DNA of 64,000 bases. Source: Melanopsichium pennsylvanicum (Eukaryota; Basidiomycota; Ustilaginomycetes; Ustilaginales). The stretch is from assembly GCA_900208305.1 (NCBI GenBank), contig OAPG01000004.1, positions 1,151,178 to 1,215,177 on the forward strand, read 5' to 3'. The position numbers and the translations under genes were made by a program. The notes under the pieces were generated by a model. That model saw only the letters and a list, made by a program, of their open reading frames with translations. It did not search any database and had not been told where the DNA came from. Positions within the stretch are counted from its first letter, which is position 1. Every line of letters starts with the position of its first letter. Of the stretch, positions 32,486-43,073 are shown one piece after another.

Positions 32486-34414
32486 TCAGCTCCATCCCAT
32501 CCCTTCGCTGATCTTCATAGCCAATGCTCGCGTCATAAACTGCTCCCTAGCTAGCATCCTCGTCTGCTTCAAGAACCTTTCCAGGTCAATCCTCTCTGCA
32601 TTCAGCGCTCTACCCAACTGGTACAGCGTATCTTCTATCGCGTTGTCTTCCGCGACCAGATCCACAAGTTGGTTTCCAACGATACTGGTGGCTAGCACCA
32701 TCGAATCCGGATCAGGATCCTCCCTCTCTTGAAGCGTACGTACAGACTCTGTGAGGGCGCTCACAGATGACTGCAGACGATCACCCGTTGTCTGACACAC
32801 GTCACGAACCGCTTTGAGCCGATTCATTTCGTCCGTAATCGCTGGCAAGCCTCGGTCTAGATCGGAATTCAGAATGGAAAGTTGTGAGTTCGAGGTGGAA
32901 AGCGTGTGTTCCAGCGTCGAGAGGCGGTCGGTGAGCTTGGTGTATACCTTTTCATGGAGGGAAAGGAGTTCAGGGTTGATTGGACGAGGTGGAGGGGGCG
33001 CGGCGGAGTTGCTTGCTGGGCCAGTAGGGACGGCAAATTGGCAAGGGGTGAGCTCGTCTTCGTCAAGAAGATTGATGCCCTTTGGCTTAGGTGCGGCGAC
33101 GGGCGGTGGTGTGGGTGAGTTATGGTGGTATCCATTCGAGTCAGCCACAGAGCTAGAAGCATGAGAAAGGTTCGAATGATGCAGAACTTGCTGAGGCTGT
33201 GGTCCCGGAGAGGGTGGTGGTGCGCTGTTGGATCCGTTCTGAGGCTGAGGATATGGCTGCAGCTGGTGCGGAGCCGAAGTGGTGCTGTAAGAGTCTGCAT
33301 GCGACTCCGAGGTGGGGTAAGGGTATGTGTACGATCGTTGCTGCTGCTGCTTCTGGTCTGGTGGTGGAGGATGATGTTGCTGGGAATACTGTTGCGATCC
33401 CTGACGATGATTTGAGTGGTCTTGCGGATGCGGCTGCCACTGCAAGCCAGGGTTAGGCGAGTGAGGTCCGGACACCGGCGAAGGTGTGTACTGACCTTGC
33501 CTACGTGGCGTGGCGGGATGAGCAGGCTGAAAACTTGTCGGACCGTAGCCTGACGAGCGTCTGTAAGCTTCTTGATCTCCAAGACCGGGGGCGGCAGTCT
33601 GGCGTGGAGATTGCAAGCCTTGTGGCGGGATCGGGGCTGAAGAGTGGTATGCATCTGTATGTGAGATCGATTTACGAGGGCTACCTGGACCGAGAGATGA
33701 GGAGGGTTTCGGAGGGCGAAGAGGCGCATGCTGCGATTCCTGCAAGGTGGATGGCCCAGGTGTAGGTGCTGGTGCTGGGGAAGGAGGTTGCCCCCTCGGA
33801 TCGTGAATGTTGAAGCTTGTCCCAGCTGACTTCGATGGGGATGCTGGTAGTGGTGGAGGTCCACATCGCTGCGTGACAGCACTCGAAGAGCTCGCTTGTT
33901 GTATCTGCTGTCGCGGTGTGGCAGGGTGTGATGTGGTCTGCGCGGTAGCGTAGACAGGCGTGGGCTTTGGCTTGGCATACACTGGTGGCTCTCTGCCAAA
34001 CATGTGCTGGCAGTCATGTACCAGATCAAGCAGATTGCATGCCTCAGGCTTGCTCCGCCATCTTTTGAGATAGTCTCCGCCGATCTCGCCGCTCGGATCT
34101 AAGTTGGAGCCTTTCCTGATAGCCATGTCCGGGGTGGGTGCCACAAATGCCATTGGTGGCTGGTTTGGGTAATCTCTTGGAATCCAAAAGGCAACGGGGA
34201 TGTTATAGGTGTTGCCCCTGAAATCGACGGGGATGGTACCATCAAGGGTGAGGAGAAGCTGAGTTCGGCCATCGTTAAAGGTGAACACTTCTGTTTTGGG
34301 AGACAGGGATGAGACTGAGACTAGAGTTCGGTCGACGTCGGAGAATACGCGGTCGCGATCCGCGTATGTACCTAGGACGGTTCTGAGCCAACGTTGGACC
34401 GTGAAATGGTCCAT
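32486..34414 (-). CDS. VPS23: ESCRT-I subunit Vps23/TSG101
   Basis: The product has 642 residues, starting MDHFTVQRWLR at 34414. A longer in-frame start at 34576 adds 54 unrelated hydrophobic residues and is rejected. Residues about 1-145 form the UEV domain, with TLDGTIPVDFRGNTYNIPVA and IPRDYPNQPPMAFVAPTPDM. A UEV domain lacks the catalytic Cys and binds ubiquitin and PTAP-type motifs. Residues 150-440 are Pro/Gln/Ser-rich linker, longer than in animals. A coiled-coil stalk (about 480-560) and the C-terminal steadiness box (about 575-640, ending MTRALAMKISEGMGWS) complete the family layout. It sorts ubiquitinated cargo at endosomes. The promoter is shared with the divergent MSS51 gene. Confidence 0.95.
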   Translation of the reverse strand: MDHFTVQRWLRTVLGTYADRDRVFSDVDRTLVSVSSLSPKTEVFTFNDGRTQLLLTLDGTIPVDFRGNTYNIPVAFWIPRDYPNQPPMAFVAPTPDMAIRKGSNLDPSGEIGGDYLKRWRSKPEACNLLDLVHDCQHMFGREPPVYAKPKPTPVYATAQTTSHPATPRQQIQQASSSSAVTQRCGPPPLPASPSKSAGTSFNIHDPRGQPPSPAPAPTPGPSTLQESQHAPLRPPKPSSSLGPGSPRKSISHTDAYHSSAPIPPQGLQSPRQTAAPGLGDQEAYRRSSGYGPTSFQPAHPATPRRQGQYTPSPVSGPHSPNPGLQWQPHPQDHSNHRQGSQQYSQQHHPPPPDQKQQQQRSYTYPYPTSESHADSYSTTSAPHQLQPYPQPQNGSNSAPPPSPGPQPQQVLHHSNLSHASSSVADSNGYHHNSPTPPPVAAPKPKGINLLDEDELTPCQFAVPTGPASNSAAPPPPRPINPELLSLHEKVYTKLTDRLSTLEHTLSTSNSQLSILNSDLDRGLPAITDEMNRLKAVRDVCQTTGDRLQSSVSALTESVRTLQEREDPDPDSMVLATSIVGNQLVDLVAEDNAIEDTLYQLGRALNAERIDLERFLKQTRMLAREQFMTRALAMKISEGMGWS

Positions 34415-35051
34415 TGTGGCAAGTATGCCAAAGCGCCGCTCAGTGGATGGATGACTATGACGAAAAAGTGATGAGAAGAGAGAGAGATAGAGAGGGAGGG
34501 AGGGAGGGGGAACAGAGATGGTGCAATCATAGACGGAAAATAAAACGTCATGCGTTGGACGCGGTTCAAGCGTCAAGACATACAGCTGAACTTAGTGCAA
34601 GGCATTGTTGGTCCGTGAGCCAGGAACATCAACAGCTGAGTTTGAGTAGCTGCAAACTGAGTCTGTGAGTCTGTGAATTTTGTGAGTCTGTGAATTTTGT
34701 GAGTCTGTGAATTTTGTGAGTCTGTGAGTCTGTGAATGTGGAGATTGGCTGCCGAGTGACCGATTTCTTGCCAAGATCGGGTTCGACTTAAGTTCGATTT
34801 GTGAGCCAAAACTTCGATGGCTGAGGTGATCCAAATCGTGAATCTGTGTGATTTGGGAAGATTCCCCACCTCTGACACACTTGTGACTGACTGTAAAGTA
34901 AAATTACGGCTGTAAATGTTTATTGTACAGTCAGTTACAGTATCTGACCGGCTCAACCTTTTTGTTTTCGTGTCATTCTATCAGCACCGCTCCTTCCATC
35001 TTGCTGACATCAACCTATATTCGCATCACTGTGGGATTATCGGCTGTCAAG
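34415..35051. promoter_or_regulatory. Divergent promoter of VPS23 and MSS51
   Basis: This 637-bp region has a (GA)n/(GGGA)n purine run near 34470-34510 and a 17-bp tandem repeat (34660-34739). It also has two TACAGT-type motifs (34925-34942) beside the MSS51 start region. Confidence 0.5.
34660..34739. repeat. Tandem repeat of GTGAGTCTGTGAATTTT
   Basis: About four and a half units of a 17-bp motif occur in the shared promoter. Shorter 8-bp GAGTCTGT sub-units lie at both ends. Confidence 0.9.
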
Positions 35052-36845
35052 ATGAAGGCTACGTTCGCCCACACAGCTGGAGCTTTTCGCATTGCTTCAT
35101 CATTCACGCACGTCTCATCACCTCTCCTCGTGGCCTCCAACCGAGCTACCCCAGCTTCAACCCAAACTCGACCAGCTCAACATCGTACACTCTTTGGCTT
35201 CTCGCTGTTTGGAAACAAAGACAAAAAGAATGATCGATTTGCCCTTCCTCCTCGCGTATCAAACAAACCTCTTTTGGCACAGGACGACCTCTTTCACCCT
35301 TTCAGCAAATCGCCTGTTCCCTCCATCCGTGCACGTGGTGAACGAATTCGCTCGCTCGCGCCCTGCCCCGTCAGCATGAGCAAGTACAAGGTTCGACGCT
35401 TGGTAAACTTTGAATGTCCTGACTGCGGTTGGCCCACGCACTACTCTGAAAAGGAATGGGCTGAGGACAACGAGCATGGAAAGTATGTCGCTCGGTTGCG
35501 CGAGGCGAATGAAGACGAGCATGATCTACGCTCCGGAAGAGAGATGGCCGAGTTCAAGCTGCCTGGTCCACAGGGCTTCGAGGAAACCATCAACATGTCG
35601 AATTGGGACGTTTTTTTCTACACGCGCAACTTTAACTCGATCGAATCCGACAGAAGCAGGAGACACGTCAGTAAGCTCCTCACATTCCCAACCACAATGG
35701 GTGCTGTCATTCACGAAAATTCCCCCTACACAAAGAAGAGCAGAAGGCTCACGCACGAAGGTCTGAGGTCAATGATCGCATTGAGACAGACACTGCATCC
35801 CAAGGCAGGCGATAAGCCCAACTTGGACAAGATGAGGATCTTTGTGGTTGGTGCAAGGGCGGAATCGACACTGCCTCCAGCGGTGTGGGACCAGTTGACC
35901 TATATGTTCCCCGGAGTCCCCTTCCATCTCTTTTTGATCGGTCCCGAGGCAGTCATCCCCAGTGACAAGCAGATCCACATGCACGAACGTGCGGGCCCCG
36001 GATCTGGAGCAATCTCTATGCACAAGGGTAAAGTCAGAAGGTCCAACTATGGAGTTCCCAGCCGCACCGTCGTGGTGAGCGAAGGCCTGACGATCACGAC
36101 GATCCAGAGCAAGTACGAGGATGTGCATGCGCAATTGGAACCCTTTGATGCATACACGGATGTGTTCTTTGCCTTCTCACCTGGGTTCGGATTTCCATCC
36201 CAAGTCGCTGTGGAAGAAGCGGATAGGCAAAGGCAGGAGGACAGGGAGTACGAAGCACACTTTGCCAAAGCCAAGAGCACCTATCGTGCAGTTGGCTCTG
36301 AGAGCGCGGAATCAACCCAGGCTTCTGCTCAAAAGGGTGCTGATGATGCGGTCGACTTGGCAAAGTCCCAGATCGCAGAGCAGCAAAGTCACATTGATGC
36401 ATCCTCTTCCTCTTCGGCAGCTCCCAGAGCTGCGTACACTGTAGATGCAACCGTATCCCCCCAAGGCGGAGACATTCCTTCCGAAGAACCCGCTCCAGTG
36501 CTCGCGTCTCCAGATGGACACACCTTCACCGCACTTACGGCTGCACCTGTAGTACAGGCTCAGAGGGAATGGGCGAGAGCCATCGGTCAGATTCTCTCAA
36601 CCCGTTGTGCGCTCATCGCAACCGGTTTCTCGCCGGCAGATGTGGAAAGGGACGTGTTGGCGTTTGAAAGTGTGGACGGCGTGAGGGGCGAGTTTGACTG
36701 GTTGATCACGCCAGGTGAGAACGTGTTTGCAAGTCAACAGTGGGCAGTGGCAGATTTCGATCCCAGAGTGGCCGTTAAGGCCAATTGGGGTCTGTGGGCA
36801 GTCAGAGGTAAGAGGTACGACATTCAAGGACCAACAGGATACTGA
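35052..36845 (+). CDS. MSS51: Mss51, mitochondrial activator of COX1 translation
   Basis: The product has 597 residues, starting MKATFAHTAGAFRIASS at 35052. This N-terminus is basic and hydroxylated, as expected for mitochondrial import. An upstream in-frame ATG at 34923 is unlikely. Around residue 120 the zinc-binding segment reads VNFECPDCGWPTHYSEKEWA, a strong Mss51 signature. It is followed by NMSNWDVFFYTRNF and LTHEGLRSMIALRQTLHP. The C-terminal half has MRIFVVGARAESTLPPAVWD and FHLFLIGPEAVIP, typical of the Mss51 C-terminal domain. In yeast Mss51 binds the COX1 mRNA leader and newly made Cox1 and couples its translation to cytochrome oxidase assembly. A Ser/Ala-rich insertion (about 400-490) breaks the C-terminal domain. 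Confidence 0.92.
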   Translation: MKATFAHTAGAFRIASSFTHVSSPLLVASNRATPASTQTRPAQHRTLFGFSLFGNKDKKNDRFALPPRVSNKPLLAQDDLFHPFSKSPVPSIRARGERIRSLAPCPVSMSKYKVRRLVNFECPDCGWPTHYSEKEWAEDNEHGKYVARLREANEDEHDLRSGREMAEFKLPGPQGFEETINMSNWDVFFYTRNFNSIESDRSRRHVSKLLTFPTTMGAVIHENSPYTKKSRRLTHEGLRSMIALRQTLHPKAGDKPNLDKMRIFVVGARAESTLPPAVWDQLTYMFPGVPFHLFLIGPEAVIPSDKQIHMHERAGPGSGAISMHKGKVRRSNYGVPSRTVVVSEGLTITTIQSKYEDVHAQLEPFDAYTDVFFAFSPGFGFPSQVAVEEADRQRQEDREYEAHFAKAKSTYRAVGSESAESTQASAQKGADDAVDLAKSQIAEQQSHIDASSSSSAAPRAAYTVDATVSPQGGDIPSEEPAPVLASPDGHTFTALTAAPVVQAQREWARAIGQILSTRCALIATGFSPADVERDVLAFESVDGVRGEFDWLITPGENVFASQQWAVADFDPRVAVKANWGLWAVRGKRYDIQGPTGY

Positions 36846-37015
36846 ACCGTCGAAGCTGCAGTAATTCACACAAGTCACTATCGGTTCAAGGAAGAGCTCT
36901 CCACAAGTGCGTCTGTGTGTACCTGTCATTTGTGTTTTGAAAATGTCCATGTGCCCATTACATTGCGCATTCTCTGCATTGTGAGAAAGCGAGGTAGGAG
37001 AATATATCTACCATA
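36846..37015. other. Short convergent spacer
   Basis: 170 bp separate the stop codons of MSS51 and UXS1. Nothing else is seen. Confidence 0.6.
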
Positions 37016-38887
37016 TTACAGCGAACCTTCCTTGATTCGCTCCCAATACCATCTGGTCATCTCTTCCAGACCGTCTTGCAACGTCCACCTAGGCAACCAA
37101 TCCAGCAAACTTGTCGCTCTGGTGGTATCCGGTTTTCTCTGCTTGGGGTCATCTTTTGGCATTGCAAAGAAACGTATCTCCGACTGAGGAGTCTCTTCTA
37201 CCTGTTCACCATCGGCTACAGTCTCGGGAAGGAGATCTTTCGCTTTGACTTTTTGTACGCACTTTTGAACGAGGTCGACAAGCTCCATAATGGTGAACTC
37301 TGCTGGGTTGCCGAGATTGACGGGTGTGTGCACGTCGCATTTGCGCATGTCGGGGGAGGTGAAGTAGGCATTGTCAGCGGTAGAGTCGGTGGAGTTGGGA
37401 ATAGGAGCAGGGGTGGTCACGGTGGAGCCGGTGGATGGAACGATGGTGTCATTGGCTTCGGACATGATTTCTGCTGCTTTCATGGCTGCTGCATGTGGAC
37501 CCGCTTGAGTTGGTGGTGGTGAGGAAGGCAGGGGCTCTGCGTTCATCAGCGATATGAGACCGTCTATGAGGTCATGAATGAACATGAAGCTCCTCGTCTG
37601 GCTGCCATCGCCAAACACGGTCAATGGCTCGCCTCGCAATGCTTGAAGGATGAGATTGCTCACCACACGCCCATCGTGCGGGTGCATGCGTGGTCCGTAC
37701 GTGTTGAAGATTCTTGCAACCCTCACGTCCACTCCATCTTGATAATAGTATCCATAGGTCAAAGTTTCGGCCACTCGTTTACCTTCATCGTAACACGCTC
37801 TTGGGCCTGTACAGTTGACATTACCATTGTAACCCTCTGGTTGGGGATGCACATCTGGATCACCGTAAACTTCACTTGTACTAGCGAGCAAGAATCTCGC
37901 CTTTGTCCTCTTGGCAAGCCCCAATGCATTGATAGTGCCCAAGAAGTTGGTCTTGATCGTCTTGATCTGGTTAGCTTGGTAAGAGATGGGAGAAGCGGGA
38001 CAGGCGAGGTGGTAGATCTGATCGACTTCTATGATGAGCGGTTCGACGACATCGTGGCGGATAAGTTCGAAATTCGGATGACCAGACCATTGGGAAAGGT
38101 TAGACTTTTGACCGGTGAAAAAGTTGTCGATGACGAGCACTTCGTGGCCCATGAGCATGAGGCGGTCGACAAGATGGCTGCCGACGAAGCCAGCTCCTCC
38201 TGTGACCAGAATTCGCTTTTTGAGTTCGACAGGGAGAACTCTAGTGGGAAGATAGCCGTACGATGATATTGGGGGGATAGAAGCTGTAGGGATAAGAGTG
38301 TGATGGGGATCAATGCGTGCGAGACCAAGCGCAAACGACGAGGCTGCAGATCCGGGCACTGCATGGATGTAGCTCAGTTGTCGTGGAGGTGTTTGGGAGA
38401 AGGACTGCGCTTCGGAGGCGGATGCGGGATGCTGGAAATTGTGCTGGGGCGACACCGAGACGGAAGCATTAGCTTGAGCTTGAGCGAGAATGCTGACATG
38501 ACTTTCTGGATGAGCATGAGATACGTTGTGTGACCAGAAAGAAGAAGAAGCGCCCGATCTGGATGGTCTTGTGGGACTGCTATGGGTGCGAGCATGACTT
38601 GGCCAATTCGTTGGTATGCCTTGATTTGGTGACTGTGCTCGGGCTAAATTATTTGGAGCATCGAGGTAGGTTGACGAGTGGTGCTGCAGAGACACTTGAG
38701 AGGAAGGGACGAGGATGCCAGAACCCAATGCTGGACGGTAGTAGAGTGAGCGCAGGTGGTTCAGAGGTACGTGATGGTCTGGTACAGGTTGATGGTGATT
38801 GGCAATGTCGCCTGCATCCATAGCCATGTCCTCAAAGGTGCCGTCCATTGCGCCCGATGAGAAGCTTTGACGGTCAACAAGAAACAC
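37016..38887 (-). CDS. UXS1: UDP-glucuronate decarboxylase (UDP-xylose synthase)
   Basis: The 623-residue protein converts UDP-glucuronate to UDP-xylose with bound NAD. The extended SDR domain starts near residue 223: Rossmann motif G230-G-A-G-F-V-G236, then [14 protein letters not shown]. Catalytic residues are visible as STSE (336-339) and Y366-x3-K370 in [31 protein letters not shown] and [16 protein letters not shown] follow. Two features are unusual. There is a 220-residue Ser/His/Pro-rich N-terminal extension without the membrane anchor of animal UXS1. There is also an insertion of roughly 60 residues (Ala/Thr/Pro-rich) before [21 protein letters not shown]-xylose is used for glycans in basidiomycetes. 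An alternative start (MDGTFEDM) lies 13 codons in. Upstream lies the CpG-depleted island. Confidence 0.93.
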   Translation of the reverse strand: MFLVDRQSFSSGAMDGTFEDMAMDAGDIANHHQPVPDHHVPLNHLRSLYYRPALGSGILVPSSQVSLQHHSSTYLDAPNNLARAQSPNQGIPTNWPSHARTHSSPTRPSRSGASSSFWSHNVSHAHPESHVSILAQAQANASVSVSPQHNFQHPASASEAQSFSQTPPRQLSYIHAVPGSAASSFALGLARIDPHHTLIPTASIPPISSYGYLPTRVLPVELKKRILVTGGAGFVGSHLVDRLMLMGHEVLVIDNFFTGQKSNLSQWSGHPNFELIRHDVVEPLIIEVDQIYHLACPASPISYQANQIKTIKTNFLGTINALGLAKRTKARFLLASTSEVYGDPDVHPQPEGYNGNVNCTGPRACYDEGKRVAETLTYGYYYQDGVDVRVARIFNTYGPRMHPHDGRVVSNLILQALRGEPLTVFGDGSQTRSFMFIHDLIDGLISLMNAEPLPSSPPPTQAGPHAAAMKAAEIMSEANDTIVPSTGSTVTTPAPIPNSTDSTADNAYFTSPDMRKCDVHTPVNLGNPAEFTIMELVDLVQKCVQKVKAKDLLPETVADGEQVEETPQSEIRFFAMPKDDPKQRKPDTTRATSLLDWLPRWTLQDGLEEMTRWYWERIKEGSL

Positions 38888-40957
38888 GTAGTGTTCAACG
38901 AAGGTCTGACAGTATAGAAAACCTTGTTAACATCTCCCCAAACACCATGTGCATCTCAGTACATTTGAAGCCAAGCACCGATCGGCATCTGGAATCTCTT
39001 GCAGCTTCCTTCTAGAATTTCCAGGATCCCCAGAACAATAATATCAATGTAATTAATAATGATATGGATTCTTCGAATTCTTCTGGAAAAATTATGTCAA
39101 AAAAAGGAACACAGGAAAACACTCTTTGCAACAGCAATCAGCACAGTACTACAGAGTAACTTAGAGCATTGCTTGCAGTTTGCAGCATGAACACAAAAGA
39201 AGAGTGAGTAGGGCAGGGTGGATGAGATATGGCCAGACAGTTTGCTAAAGCCTAAATTGGTCTTTTGATGCTTGTTGCTGGGCTTGCCTGTATTCTTGGC
39301 CTGTTATTGTATGGGTGTCTGAGTTGCAGATGATGGCACCCAGATGATGGTGATTACAGTGGTGGTTTGCAGTGTTATCTAGGCTGCACAATTTTGAGCT
39401 CAGTTGAACAATTTCAAAAAAATTCCAGATGTCAACATTTGTGCAAGAAAAATGGCTGTGACCAAAAGATTGGAAATGATGAGCAGCCAATATGAGTGAT
39501 TTCAGCTGATGGTATTACTCTTGTCACAATCATGCACCAAGCCACATTGGTATAAGCTCATTGTTTGCTTGGAATGCATACCCCAAAATTTGCTTGTATA
39601 CACTCTCAGACCTTGTACCACAGGCACCATGACATCTCATCACAGCAACAATCCATCCTCTTCACCTGAACTTGGGCTTGTTTGGCTCCCACACAGCCTC
39701 CAGCAATCACATTGTACCATTTCCAACATGAAATTTTGACTCTATGCCTGATATTGTTGACATGAGCCAGCAGTACAAGCTGCAGACTCCTCAATGGTAT
39801 CCTACAGCCATGAGCATGGCATTTGGCAATCAGAGGTCATCAGTGCGGTTTTTGCTGCCATATTGACATTGAGCTCAACATGTGCATGTTGAGCTTGGCA
39901 GAGTTTCAACTCAGCAAGGTCTAGCCAAGCTCAATGTGAAGTAGCTCAACTTGGCCTTGTTGACAGACATTAGAGAGAGCTCAACAGCACAAAAATGAGT
40001 TGAATCTGTAACTGAGGTCTGTTTCTATTAGGAATATAACGTAAGCTTGATTACAATGTATGACTAAGTGTTTTGTGTGAAAGCATAGTGAGGGTTGAAG
40101 CAGAGTAGTGATGATTTGTCAATGTAATACCACCATATGAGATCTACCCTGCATCCCCAGAAACCTTATTTTTGGTATTTGGTCTCAATTCTGACAGACA
40201 GCAGAGCCTCAAAGTGTTGTTATGTTTTAGGATCCCACCTTGGCACACCCAATAAAGGCAGAAATTGTTGCTGATTGCATCAGGCATCTCCACATCACCT
40301 GCATTGCCCGTGCAACCCACACAACCTGCAGGAATCCCATATTGCAGGGGCAACAACTGCAAGGACACACATACAGCATGGGTGGAGTGTATGATTGTGT
40401 CAATTGATTCCAAATGCCTACAGGTCCTGCCAAATCCATAATGATAAGGTTTTGTGCAGTAATGTGGGGGATTTAGATGGTGTGAGTACTCATATTAAGC
40501 TTTGATGGCAACAAAACACACTGCACAGGCCAAATTTCTCAACACAAACACCATCATTTTCTTGGATTGGACTTTCTGAGACTCTCTGACCCAGACAACT
40601 TGTTGCTACATCATCTGGGTTGTTTATGTGAGCAACCAACCCATACAACAATCTAGGGCACACACAACTTGCATGAGATATGCGCAGTCTCTGAATCACT
40701 GTATAAGCGAGCTCAAATATACCCAGACGATGGCGCTCCAAAACTGCCTAATGCATACATGCATGTCCGACAGAGTCTTGTACACGCCTCCACTAAGTTA
40801 TGTCGATGGCTTGTGAAACAACAGGTCATTCATATCCTTGCCCACATGTCGTTTCATTTCATACTGTATCGTCATTGCACCGGTCTGTCTTCCAACGACC
40901 ATCATACTTTCATACTCTAACGTATTGTCACCACTTCTTGTCTAGGTATAGAACAGA
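38888..40957. promoter_or_regulatory. Divergent intergenic region invaded by a CpG-depleted segment
   Basis: 2.07 kb separate UXS1 and the NAPE-PLD-like gene. Only the outer about 190 bp on the left and 280 bp on the right have the base composition of the surrounding DNA. These are the likely promoters. The middle is the CpG-poor island listed next. Confidence 0.6.
39075..40681. mobile_element. CpG-depleted island, probable mutated remnant of a repeat
   Basis: In these 1607 bp I count only three CpG dinucleotides (near 39846, 40040 and 40309), whereas neighbouring genes have several per 60 bp. TG and CA are correspondingly abundant, and all reading frames are broken. This is the footprint of methylation-linked or RIP-like C-to-T change at CpG, which in fungi targets repeated DNA. 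A short inverted motif cluster of AGCTCAAC and GTTGAGCT lies at about 39870-39985. No terminal repeats or transposase/integrase domain could be recognised, so the element class is unknown. Confidence 0.5.
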
Positions 40958-42970
40958 ATGCCGGGAGCATCACCCACCGATCTGCCAATGGTAGCCGAAG
41001 TAAACTACAGCGTCCCTACTGCAGGCCTTGCACCATCTCACCATGTCCTAGCTCCAGCACCAGGAACATCCCTCTCTTCGTACCTGCCCCACTGGGATCC
41101 ACAACCCACCTCCTCTTCCGAATCCAAAACGTTCAACAACAGCAGCAGTAACAGCAATACCCAAGAGCTCGACCATGATGATTACAATAGGCCAATAAAT
41201 CTCACTTGCCTTCCAGATTCCACCGCCCTGCTCGACAGAAACAATGTCGTCCGCATCGGTTTCCGAAACCCTTGGCCGAGTTGGCACAAACCTACCGTGA
41301 CTCAAGTGTGGCGAGGCTTGGAATGGGGTGAGGATCACGATCCCTCCATAGACTATGCGTTGCTAGATGCCGACATTGGGACGTCATCAGATGCGGATGC
41401 GCATCATGTAGATGACTCTGTGTCGCCCTACAAAGATAGCAGACCACCAAGCCCAGTTCAAAATCAAGACGAGTGTTCAGAGCATCAGCAGACATCAATC
41501 GCGCAACTTCCTTTTAACTTTGATCGCAAGACAATACCCGCCGCGACATACACAAGATCACAGAGGATCAAGATGGCTGCAAAACAGCTCCTGACAATCG
41601 AAGAGCCGGACTTTACTTTCGATTCAGCCAAAGTCGAAAAGTTGAAGGCTACTTGGTTGGGTCATGCGGGTGTGCTACTACAACTGCCTCCCTTGAGCCA
41701 CAACCAGCAGCCAATTCGGGTATTGTTCGACCCCATTTTCTCGCAACGCTGCTCTCCAACTCAGGTTGCCGGTCCCATCAGGAGCTATGCCGCACCGTGT
41801 CAGATTTCAAGCCTTCCACCGATAAATTTGGTCGTCATATCGCACAATCATTATGATCATCTTGACTATGACACAATTAAGGAGCTATGGGCGGCAAATA
41901 AGGACAGGATTCGATTCGTCGTTCCCTTGGGTAACAAGGATTGGTTCGTGGCAGGAAACATAGCCGATGCGCAAGCATCGCTGCAACCTTCATCTACAAC
42001 AGCTTCGTCTTCAACATGGTCGCTAGCACCAAGCATCACAAACGTAGCTGCGACTTCGAATCTCTCGATCCCTCCGGAAAGAGTGACCGAGCTCGACTGG
42101 TGGGACGAGGTACATCTGACTCAGCCTGGTAGTGCTGATAAATTAAGGGTGATTTGTACGCCGGCACAACATGGGTCGGGGCGTTATGGCGTGGATGCAA
42201 ACTGCGCCTTGTGGAGCAGTTGGTTTCTCGAACATCCTGGCACCAAATCAGATTCCAACCCATGCAAGATCTTTTTCGGTGGCGACACAGGATGCCAATT
42301 CCACGGTCGCTCTTTTCCCCCTTCTCCCAGGCCTGCTGAAGGAGGTGTTTCGGCAGGCGCTATCCTATCTTCTGAGACTGGCTCGATCGGCGACAATGAC
42401 ACTCTGCCAGACTCTTCCCAGACGTCGACGTACCATGGTGGATTGCGCTTACCACAGGAAGAAGAGGAACAATACCCGGCTTGTCCAGCATTTGAAGAAA
42501 TTGTTTCGCGTTTGGGCACTCCCACATTCCTCATGCTCCCCATCTCGGTCGGTGCAACCATCTCCTTCCTTCGATCATACGTGCCTTTGCCAGACAGCAT
42601 TTCCCCCTTTCCAAGAATATCTTCCGGTTTGACTGCAGCAAATCACATGCCCCCCTGGGATGCTGTAAGTGTCTTCGATCGCATGACAAAAGACATCGAA
42701 GCAGGTGAAGGATGGAAGAATGGAAAGCAAGAGCGCGGTAATGTCGTGTGCATGGCGATTCATTGGGGTACTTTCATCTCGGGGCCCGAAGAGGTGTTGA
42801 AAACGCTCGGACAGCTCAAGTTTGCTTGCCAACAACATGCGGTGAAATTCGCCAGGTCGCAAGACGAATTGCGTTCAGATGCCATTCCAAAGGAAAAAAA
42901 GAAGAGTGGAACAACAGCACCCACAAAGAGCTTCGTCGCCCTAAATCACGGAGCCAGCCTTACACTTTGA
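40958..42970 (+). CDS. NAPE-hydrolysing phospholipase D-like protein (metallo-beta-lactamase fold)
   Basis: The product has 670 residues. The metallo-beta-lactamase domain spans about 228-640. KATWLGHAGVLLQLP opens it, the metal motif is H296-N-H298-Y-D300-H301-L-D303, GDTG lies at 442-445, and the final ligand is in AIHWGTF (H602). This order and the YGVDANCALWSSWFLE segment match N-acyl-phosphatidylethanolamine phospholipase D and its yeast relative Fmp30. Members cleave N-acyl-PE to N-acylethanolamines using two zinc ions. All metal ligands are intact. The N-terminal 220 residues are low complexity without a clear targeting signal. Insertions near 345-370 and 455-500 are Ser/Pro-rich. It ends 103 bp from the convergent Zn2Cys6 gene. 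Confidence 0.88.
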   Translation: MPGASPTDLPMVAEVNYSVPTAGLAPSHHVLAPAPGTSLSSYLPHWDPQPTSSSESKTFNNSSSNSNTQELDHDDYNRPINLTCLPDSTALLDRNNVVRIGFRNPWPSWHKPTVTQVWRGLEWGEDHDPSIDYALLDADIGTSSDADAHHVDDSVSPYKDSRPPSPVQNQDECSEHQQTSIAQLPFNFDRKTIPAATYTRSQRIKMAAKQLLTIEEPDFTFDSAKVEKLKATWLGHAGVLLQLPPLSHNQQPIRVLFDPIFSQRCSPTQVAGPIRSYAAPCQISSLPPINLVVISHNHYDHLDYDTIKELWAANKDRIRFVVPLGNKDWFVAGNIADAQASLQPSSTTASSSTWSLAPSITNVAATSNLSIPPERVTELDWWDEVHLTQPGSADKLRVICTPAQHGSGRYGVDANCALWSSWFLEHPGTKSDSNPCKIFFGGDTGCQFHGRSFPPSPRPAEGGVSAGAILSSETGSIGDNDTLPDSSQTSTYHGGLRLPQEEEEQYPACPAFEEIVSRLGTPTFLMLPISVGATISFLRSYVPLPDSISPFPRISSGLTAANHMPPWDAVSVFDRMTKDIEAGEGWKNGKQERGNVVCMAIHWGTFISGPEEVLKTLGQLKFACQQHAVKFARSQDELRSDAIPKEKKKSGTTAPTKSFVALNHGASLTL

Positions 42971-43073
42971 CCATGTACCATGGACCATGTATGCAAACAG
43001 ATAAAGGATCGCAATGGTGTTTCTTGTAACAATGCAGAGGAATACATCAAGATGGATCGTGATGGATCAATGT
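42971..43073. other. Short convergent spacer
   Basis: 103 bp between two stop codons; nothing else seen. Confidence 0.6.

Noticed and set aside
34415..34576. Longer VPS23 start
   Set aside because: The extra 54 residues are a hydrophobic leader translation; UEV proteins begin close to the helix now at residue 1.
40144..40741. Short minus-strand frames in the CpG-poor island as pol or gag remnants
   Set aside because: No integrase, reverse transcriptase or zinc-knuckle pattern could be matched, so no element class is claimed.
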